A stretch of 46,515 nt of DNA from JAADHX01 sp964569385 (GTDB lineage: Bacteria; Actinomycetota; Acidimicrobiia; Acidimicrobiales; Poriferisodalaceae). Under the pieces are notes generated by a model. That model did not search any database. It was not told where the DNA came from and saw nothing but the letters and a program-made list of their open reading frames with translations. The position numbers and the translations under genes are program-made. Shown here in pieces: positions 41,374 through 46,515 of the stretch. The DNA is taken from the NCBI GenBank assembly GCA_964569385.1, contig CAZMUM010000040.1, positions 1 to 46,515 on the forward strand. The letters are read 5' to 3'. Every line of letters starts with the position of its first letter. The first letter of the stretch is position 1.

Positions 41374-42171
41374 ATCAACGACTCGGCCAACGAAACGCCG
41401 CTGCTTAAAATTGCCGATTGCACCGTTCGTTACAACGGCGGCGAGGCGGCGGTCAGTTCTCTCAACCTTGCCATTGGCCAAGGGGAACGAGTCGCGATGG
41501 TTGGGCCATCGGGCGCGGGCAAGACCACGATCATCGGGCTAGCCAACGGAACCGTTTTGCCAACCTCGGGAAGGGTCGAGGTCGCCGGCATCGATTCAAC
41601 GCTGCTCGATCGCCGCCAGAACAGGCACGTGCGCCAGCGAGTTGCCACCGTTCACCAGGACTTTGCCTTGGTTTCATCGCTTAGGGTCATTCACAACGTC
41701 GCCAGCGGGCGACTCGGCCAGTGGTCGACGTTTCGAGCAATCAAGTCGCTGATACGACCTCCACACCGCGAAGAGGTCTACGCCGTCCTCGAGCAGGTGG
41801 GTATTGCCGAAAAGTTGTGGGAACGAACCGACAGCCTCTCTGGTGGTCAGATGCAACGAGTCGCCATCGCCAGGGCCCTCTTTCAGGACCCTGACCTGCT
41901 CTTGGCCGACGAACCCGTGAGCAGCCTCGACCCAGCTCGGTCCAAGGCCGTACTCGACGTTCTGGTTCAGGTAACGGTTGACAAACCCGGCCGGTCTCTA
42001 GTCGCAAGCCTCCACGACGCACCATTGGCTAAGAGCTACTTCGACCGAATCGTTGGCATCAGCAACGGCAAGATCGTGTTCGACCTTCCGGCCAGCGAGG
42101 TCAGCTCCGATCGGTTAGATGCCCTGTACCAGATCGAGCACCGGGCTCCTGCCCAGCACCCCGACCAATGA
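41374..42171 (+). CDS. ABC transporter ATPase of the putative selenium importer
   Basis: The ATPase has Walker A GPSGAGKTT, signature LSGGQMQRVAIARAL, Walker B LLLADEPVSSLD and the His loop SLHDAP, all of the PhnC type. The first ATG in frame is at 41497, inside the Walker A region, which would remove the first two strands. The reading frame continues back to the upstream TAA (41368) with no ATG, GTG or TTG. An ATC at 41374 has GGAG 6 nt before it and starts INDSANETPLLKIADCTVRY, a proper N-terminus. I take ATC as start; a base error is the alternative. Confidence 0.85.
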   Translation: MNDSANETPLLKIADCTVRYNGGEAAVSSLNLAIGQGERVAMVGPSGAGKTTIIGLANGTVLPTSGRVEVAGIDSTLLDRRQNRHVRQRVATVHQDFALVSSLRVIHNVASGRLGQWSTFRAIKSLIRPPHREEVYAVLEQVGIAEKLWERTDSLSGGQMQRVAIARALFQDPDLLLADEPVSSLDPARSKAVLDVLVQVTVDKPGRSLVASLHDAPLAKSYFDRIVGISNGKIVFDLPASEVSSDRLDALYQIEHRAPAQHPDQ

Positions 42172-43847
42172 CTGTGGCCGCGCCCGCCGAACCACGTGTT
42201 TCGATCCCGGGCCCAACTCCAAGGTGGGACCGTCGTCTCTGGGCGCTGGCGGCAGTCGCTATCACCATTTGGTCGGCCAACCGGGCTGGGCTCGACGCAA
42301 CTGGCGTCATCAACGAACGGGGCTGGGGTCAGGTCTCAGAGTTCTTTGGGGCCATGTTCCGACCCGATCTGTCGCCTTCGTTTGTTCGGCTCGCTATCGA
42401 AGAGGCGGGCACAACCCTCGGTTACGCAGTTCTCGGCACCGCTCTGGCACTGGTAATTGGGACGTTGTTCGGGCCCGTGCTTTCGGAGCGGTTCTGGGCT
42501 CCCGTCACCGGACCTCCGTCGCGACGAGTGCTTTGGATGTGGCGCTCGCTGAGATTCATTTTCGCAGCACCGAGAGCGATCCATGAGATCGTGTTCGGGC
42601 TGCTACTTGTCAACATCCTTGGACTCAATCCGCTAGTCGCGGTTCTTGCTATCGGAATTCCGTTCGGCGCGGTAACCGCCAAGGTCTTCTCCGAACTCAT
42701 CGACGAGGCCCCTGACGGGCCCGACCGGGCGCTTCGAGCAGCCGGCGCAAGACGCCTTCCTGCCCTCATATTTGGCGTGTTCCCGCTGGCGTCGGCTGAC
42801 CTCATGTCGTACGCCTTCTACCGACTCGAGTGCGGTATTCGCAGCGCCGCCGTACTCGGAATTGTTGGCGTTGGCGGCCTTGGTTTCCAGTTGGCATTGT
42901 CGTTTCAGTCGCTCCAGTACAACGAGATGTGGACAATGCTGTGGGCGTTGATCATCTTGTCTGGGCTAGCCGATCGATGGTCATGGGCAGTCAGGCATCG
43001 ACGAGCTAGCGGCACCGTCGATGTGGGCATGGTTGAGGGCATTACGCACAACCCAAGACGCGACCCATTCCTCACCGGGAGCGCTGCGGTGGTGGTGCTC
43101 TTGATACCCGTCTCGTGGTGGTATCTAGATCTTTCAATTAGTTCGTTGTGGAGCAACCGAGCTCGTACTCTCGGGCGAGAACTGGCTGCTGATGTCTGGC
43201 CCCCAGAGATCGGTCAGGGCGGATGGACGGGTCTGTTTTCAGACGTCGCAGACACAATGTCTTTAGCTGTTCTGGCGATAGCAATCGGTGGCTCAATTGC
43301 GTCGTTCGTGGCCTTTGTCGCGGCCCGCGATCCGAACAGAGGCACCAACGCCGCCGCCATCGGCTTGCGAGTACTTGGTGGCATCAGCCGGTTCGTTCTG
43401 CTCGTGGCCAGGGCTGTGCCGCCTCCGGTCTGGGCTCTGTTGGCGGTGTTCGTTTTCTTGCCGGGTTTGTGGCCCGGAGCCATCGCTCTGGCCATCTATC
43501 AACTTGGGGTTCTCGGCCGCCTTCAAGCCGAGGTTGTTGAGAACATCGATGACCGGCCAGCTGAGGCACTAACCGCGGCCGGTGCACCACGCTCCTCGGT
43601 TCTCGCCTATGCCACGATTCCGGCAGTCTCGACTCGGTTCGCGGCCCTTGGTCTGTACCGATGGGAAGTAGCGATTCGCGACACGGTGATGGTCGGCGTA
43701 GTGGGGGCAGCGGGCCTTGGCCGTCGAATCCAAGACCAAACCTCGGCATTCAACTACCAGGGCATCTTGGCGGCAGTGTTAGCACTGATCGTCATCACCG
43801 TGATCGTCGATCTAGTTTCAGCCGCGGTGCGAAGAAGTCTCAGGTAG
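42168..43847 (+). CDS. Fused ABC permease of the putative selenium importer
   Basis: The 559-residue protein contains two PhnE-like permease domains in a row (about 60-290 and 330-555), each with the conserved cytoplasmic loop: DEAPDGPDRALRAAGARRLP in the first and VENIDDRPAEALTAAGAPRS in the second. A single chain can thus replace two subunits. Its ATG overlaps the ATPase stop by 4 bp. It closes the three-gene transporter operon and converges on the histidine-phosphatase remnant. Confidence 0.9.
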   Translation: MTVAAPAEPRVSIPGPTPRWDRRLWALAAVAITIWSANRAGLDATGVINERGWGQVSEFFGAMFRPDLSPSFVRLAIEEAGTTLGYAVLGTALALVIGTLFGPVLSERFWAPVTGPPSRRVLWMWRSLRFIFAAPRAIHEIVFGLLLVNILGLNPLVAVLAIGIPFGAVTAKVFSELIDEAPDGPDRALRAAGARRLPALIFGVFPLASADLMSYAFYRLECGIRSAAVLGIVGVGGLGFQLALSFQSLQYNEMWTMLWALIILSGLADRWSWAVRHRRASGTVDVGMVEGITHNPRRDPFLTGSAAVVVLLIPVSWWYLDLSISSLWSNRARTLGRELAADVWPPEIGQGGWTGLFSDVADTMSLAVLAIAIGGSIASFVAFVAARDPNRGTNAAAIGLRVLGGISRFVLLVARAVPPPVWALLAVFVFLPGLWPGAIALAIYQLGVLGRLQAEVVENIDDRPAEALTAAGAPRSSVLAYATIPAVSTRFAALGLYRWEVAIRDTVMVGVVGAAGLGRRIQDQTSAFNYQGILAAVLALIVITVIVDLVSAAVRRSLR

Positions 43848-43891
43848 AGAGCCGGATCGCCTTGACCCGCCTAGGCAGACTCAGGACAGGG

Positions 43892-44269
43892 TCAGTCGTG
43901 GCGCCAGGCGAGACTTTCTGAGGAGAGTTGGTACTCCCAACCGAGCTGCCAGTCGAAGCCCGCGGCGACGAGTTCGGCCAAGGGTCTGCCTTCCAAGAAG
44001 TGTTCAAGGCCCCAGCTGGTGGCCACGTGGCCAATGACAAGCACGCGCTGACCATCGCGCACAGAGGCCAGATCCCTCAGGAACCAACCGACCCGCTCAA
44101 TAGCCGAAACCCAGCTTTCACGTACACACCGCGGCGATGCCATCGTCGCGTCGACGTTCCCCAAGTTCGGAAGCGAGCGCTCTGCCCTTGACGCAAAGAG
44201 CTCCGGGGTTCCACCCAGTGGCAATGCCTCGATCGTTATCTTCGGACCAGGAGTGAGTCTCGAATACAA
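43892..44269 (-). pseudogene. 5'-truncated histidine phosphatase remnant
   Basis: The 125-residue ORF corresponds only to the C-terminal half of a histidine phosphatase (phosphoglycerate-mutase-like): VRESWVSAIERVGWFLRDLA, VLVIGHVATSWGLEHFL with the second catalytic His, and FDWQLGWEYQL. The RHG motif half that carries the phosphorylated His is absent, and an in-frame TGA lies 9 nt before the only start (TTG). Upstream DNA belongs to senB, so the 5' half is not merely frameshifted. Either this is a relic of a deletion or a small protein with a new role. Confidence 0.65.
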
Positions 44270-44315
44270 CCTGCACGCTCAAGGTTCGCTCCCTCGACTC
44301 GACGATGGCTCAGTC

Positions 44316-45299
44316 TTACAGTGCATCCAGAACCGCCTGCCAGCCCTCACGTTCGGTGGCTGGGTCGGTGATCACACGGCGTTTACGGATTCGGTCGGTG
44401 AGATCGCTTAGGACTTCTGGTTCGTTCTCAAGACGAGATAGCCACCGCGCTAACGCAGGTGCGTCACCTACAGGAACCAAGCCGGGGTAACCCGACCCAA
44501 GCAGCCCGGAGTTTCCATCGATGTCGGTTCCGACCACTGGCACTCCCAGCGCGATTGCCTCAGACACAACGTTGGCTCCGCCCTCTAGCAATGAGGTACA
44601 AGCCAATACCGACGCCTGGGAAAGTTGGGTCTTGGCATGGTCCTTATCGAGTTCGCCGAGCCATTCGTAACGCGGGTTGGAAGCATTTTCTGAGGTCGCC
44701 CGTGAGTGCCATTCGTCGTTTGAGGCATGGCCAGCATGGACGACTCGTATGCGGGAGTCTTGGGGAACTAGGCGAGCCGCCGCCGCCGCAAGAAGTGGAT
44801 CCTTAACGTCGCGTAGGTGGGCCAGAACCAGAACGACAAAGTGATCCTGACGTTCGCGGCGGGCGGGAATGGGCGGATCGACCGATTGGAAAACCACATG
44901 AGCCTTGTCGGCAAGCGACGAACTGACGGTGGCCAGCCGACCAATGGCTGCTTCCTGGAGAACCACCAACCGATCGGCCGTTTCGATCGAGGCGCGGGCC
45001 ACCAAGTTGTTGGCGGGAATGTCGCTGTATAGGTCGGTTCCGGCCAGCCCGACAATTACAGGACGCTCAGGTGCGTGGTCGCGCGATGCGGCCACGGCGC
45101 TGCCGCACCGTTTGGCGTGGAGAACTACCAACACGTCTGAACCAATCGCTACATCGACGGTGACGTCTTGGCCCTCGACCACCATCGCCAGGGTGACATC
45201 GTGCCCAAGTTCGGTCAGCCGTTTGGCCCAACGAGTTGATGTGACATCGTTACCAGAGCCAGAACTAGGCCGTTTAGGTGTTGCGATGGTGATCTTCAT
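44316..45299 (-). CDS. senB: Selenosugar synthase SenB
   Basis: The protein of about 327 residues is a GT4-type glycosyltransferase of the SenB (TIGR04348) type. Landmarks are SGNDVTSTRWAKRLTELGHD at the N-terminus, VVLHAKRC, LAGTDLYSDI, RLVVLQEAAI, VLAHLRDVKDP and SLLEGGANVVSEAIALGVPV. SenB joins selenophosphate to a UDP-sugar, giving a selenosugar for SenA. The upstream neighbour is senA, with the stop only 2 bp before ATG 45299 (a TTG at 45305 overlaps it instead). senC (SelD-like) is not in the window. Confidence 0.88.
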   Translation of the reverse strand: MKITIATPKRPSSGSGNDVTSTRWAKRLTELGHDVTLAMVVEGQDVTVDVAIGSDVLVVLHAKRCGSAVAASRDHAPERPVIVGLAGTDLYSDIPANNLVARASIETADRLVVLQEAAIGRLATVSSSLADKAHVVFQSVDPPIPARRERQDHFVVLVLAHLRDVKDPLLAAAAARLVPQDSRIRVVHAGHASNDEWHSRATSENASNPRYEWLGELDKDHAKTQLSQASVLACTSLLEGGANVVSEAIALGVPVVGTDIDGNSGLLGSGYPGLVPVGDAPALARWLSRLENEPEVLSDLTDRIRKRRVITDPATEREGWQAVLDAL

Positions 45300-45301
45300 G
45301 G

Positions 45302-46515
45302 TCAATCAACCGCGCAGGTGCGGAACCCGGCTATGACGTCGCGACGGTCTGGGGTGAAGTAGTTGCGAAACGTCGAACGAACGTAGCGCGATCGGGTGGC
45401 CCACGAGCCGCCGCGCAGCACGCGACGGCTTCCGAACCAAGGCTCGGAGTTGTCGCGGTAGGCATCTGGCTCGAAGTGAGGGAACGGACCGAACACCGAA
45501 GATGTCCACTCCCAAACGTTGCCGATGAGTTGGCGGTGACCCCACGGGCCATCGGAGTCGGCGAAGGCGCCGACCGGTACGAGCCCTCCGGTGTGTGCGT
45601 CGAGCGCAGCGTCGGTTGCTATTGCGTCGCGGTCGCCCCACGGGAACCATGACTGTTTAGCCCCATCAGGACCAGTTGTGGCGGCCATCTCCCATTCGGC
45701 TTCAGTGGGCAATCGGCGACCAGCCCACTCGCAGTAGGCCTCAACTTCCCACCACGACACGTAGGTCATCGGTAGCGAGGCGCTCTCGGTAATCGGAGAC
45801 CAGGTATCGAACACGCGGTGTTCGGCGCCTGCACCTCGGCCCCGCCAGTAGACCGGCTTGGAAGCATCGGCGGACTCTCTCCACGCCCAACCGTCTGGCG
45901 ACCAGAGCAGTTTGTTCTCGTAGCCGCCGTCGTCGACGAACTCGGCGAACTGTTCCATGGTTACGGGCGTCTTGGCCATCTTGAACGGAGCGACATCGAC
46001 AGGATGAGCCCAACGTTCGTTGTCCATGATGAACGGCTGGGACCGCGAACCTCCGAGCAAGAGCCGCCCGCCATCGACCGTTAGATCGACAGCCAGATCG
46101 GCAGCAACCTCTACTGGCGCTGCGGCGGTGTCGACGGCCCCATGTCCGCTCTGCTTCACTGCGAGCTCTGGGTGTGGTGCCCATCCGAGAGTTTGGCGGG
46201 TGTAAGTAAGAGCCTCGGTGTGGGCATCGTGATGCATGATCGAATACAACGTGAAATAGGTCGTTGAATCGGCTCCACCGTCGTTGGCAGCAAGCTCGGC
46301 AAGCGATTCGCCGACGTCGCGAACGTACTGGAGGGTCCGGGCCGAATCGGGATAGTCGAGTTGCCATCTGGTGATATGGGGCACCTTCGCCGAGTCGTAG
46401 AAGGCATCGACGTTTTCCATAAGAGGCTCGCGGCCGTGAAGTTGGCGCAATACGAACCATTCTGCGAACCAGGCGACGTGAGCGATCTCCCAGATTGCCG
46501 GGTTGACGATCTCGA
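45302..46515 (-). CDS. senA: Selenoneine synthase SenA (EgtB-like), 5' end outside the window
   Basis: The frame is open to the right window edge, so the first residues are missing. The N-terminal DinB-like domain shows NPAIWEIAHVAWFAEWFVLR and the HHDAHTE (HX3HXE) iron-binding triad. The C-terminal FGE-sulfatase fold shows MTYVSWWEVEAYCEWAGRRL, PTEAEWEMAA, LIGNVWEWTSSVFGPFP and RVLRGGSWATR, ending in GFRTCAVD. This is the EgtB/SenA architecture: a non-haem iron enzyme forming a C-S or C-Se bond on hercynine. Linkage to senB favours selenium (SenA) over ergothioneine synthesis (EgtB). Confidence 0.88.
   Translation of the reverse strand, partial: EIVNPAIWEIAHVAWFAEWFVLRQLHGREPLMENVDAFYDSAKVPHITRWQLDYPDSARTLQYVRDVGESLAELAANDGGADSTTYFTLYSIMHHDAHTEALTYTRQTLGWAPHPELAVKQSGHGAVDTAAAPVEVAADLAVDLTVDGGRLLLGGSRSQPFIMDNERWAHPVDVAPFKMAKTPVTMEQFAEFVDDGGYENKLLWSPDGWAWRESADASKPVYWRGRGAGAEHRVFDTWSPITESASLPMTYVSWWEVEAYCEWAGRRLPTEAEWEMAATTGPDGAKQSWFPWGDRDAIATDAALDAHTGGLVPVGAFADSDGPWGHRQLIGNVWEWTSSVFGPFPHFEPDAYRDNSEPWFGSRRVLRGGSWATRSRYVRSTFRNYFTPDRRDVIAGFRTCAVD

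Noticed and set aside
41368..41497. Stop-codon readthrough joining binding protein and ATPase
   Set aside because: The frames are the same, but a lipoprotein exported across the membrane cannot carry a cytoplasmic ATPase at its C-terminus. A rare ATC start with a good ribosome-binding site, or a base error, is simpler.
40459..43847. Annotation as a phosphonate importer (PhnDCE)
   Set aside because: The fold is PhnD-like, but the binding protein's motifs fit the putative selenate family and there are no phosphonate genes nearby, whereas senA and senB are adjacent.
45302..46515. EgtB (ergothioneine) rather than SenA
   Set aside because: The architecture is shared, but senB is coupled directly downstream and a selenium-type transporter is beside it. 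This remains the main alternative until the full gene is placed in a phylogeny.

Overview
The window is about 46.5 kb of high-GC DNA, densely packed with genes that are often translationally coupled by 4-bp start/stop overlaps. The gene content points to an actinobacterium, most likely of the Acidimicrobiia (inference). Pointers are a galU-glp-glpR-type cluster, a SigR/RsrA-like sigma/anti-sigma pair, a mycothiol-type DinB-fold protein (TIGR03084-like), TldD/TldE proteases, many lipoproteins without outer-membrane genes, and a subtilase with GNGYWLVASDGG repeats. No phage, transposase or CRISPR array was seen.

Left part (1-6.7 kb): tRNA-Ala(CGC), then on the minus strand a UDP-sugar pyrophosphorylase, MoeA/Glp, MoaA, MoaC and a three-helix membrane protein resembling the divisome protein GlpR/SepX. 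An FmdB-type zinc ribbon protein and a SAF-like membrane protein follow on the plus strand, then UppP.

6.8-14.6 kb: a minus-strand operon for a biotin-dependent acyl-CoA carboxylase (two subunits), an AtuA-like protein, a TetR regulator and an enoyl-CoA hydratase. A TIGR03084-type gene is divergent from it. This resembles acyclic-terpene or branched-chain acyl-CoA catabolism.

14.6-23.1 kb: an M15-type peptidase lipoprotein, a HipBA module, a PHP phosphoesterase, one TldD with two tandem TldE-like paralogues, and a lipoprotein. A 48-bp hairpin repeat family occupies two convergent intergenic gaps.

23.2-36.5 kb: a coupled LPG-synthase-type flippase and PAP2 enzyme, Dxs, a SigR/RsrA-like stress module with a candidate autoregulatory promoter, an Nfu-type Fe-S carrier, an AcuI-like reductase, a second related ECF sigma factor, an HxlR-type regulator fused to an SCP2-like domain, a secreted subtilase, an alpha/beta hydrolase, an ABC-F ATPase and a DUF4333-like lipoprotein.

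36.5-40.4 kb: a TPP riboswitch whose 3' strand contains the likely ribosome-binding site, followed by thiB and thiP (no thiQ in the operon). A ThiD-like kinase lies on the opposite strand.

40.4-46.5 kb: the most distinctive region, apparently for selenium. A three-gene ABC transporter whose binding protein matches the family annotated as putative selenate-binding converges on senB (selenosugar synthase) and senA (selenoneine synthase, cut by the window edge). Together these suggest import of a selenium oxyanion and its conversion to the antioxidant selenoneine. Its promoter region carries a SigR-like GGAAT-N19-GTT motif, the ATPase gene seems to start at ATC, and a 5'-truncated histidine-phosphatase relic lies between the two arms.
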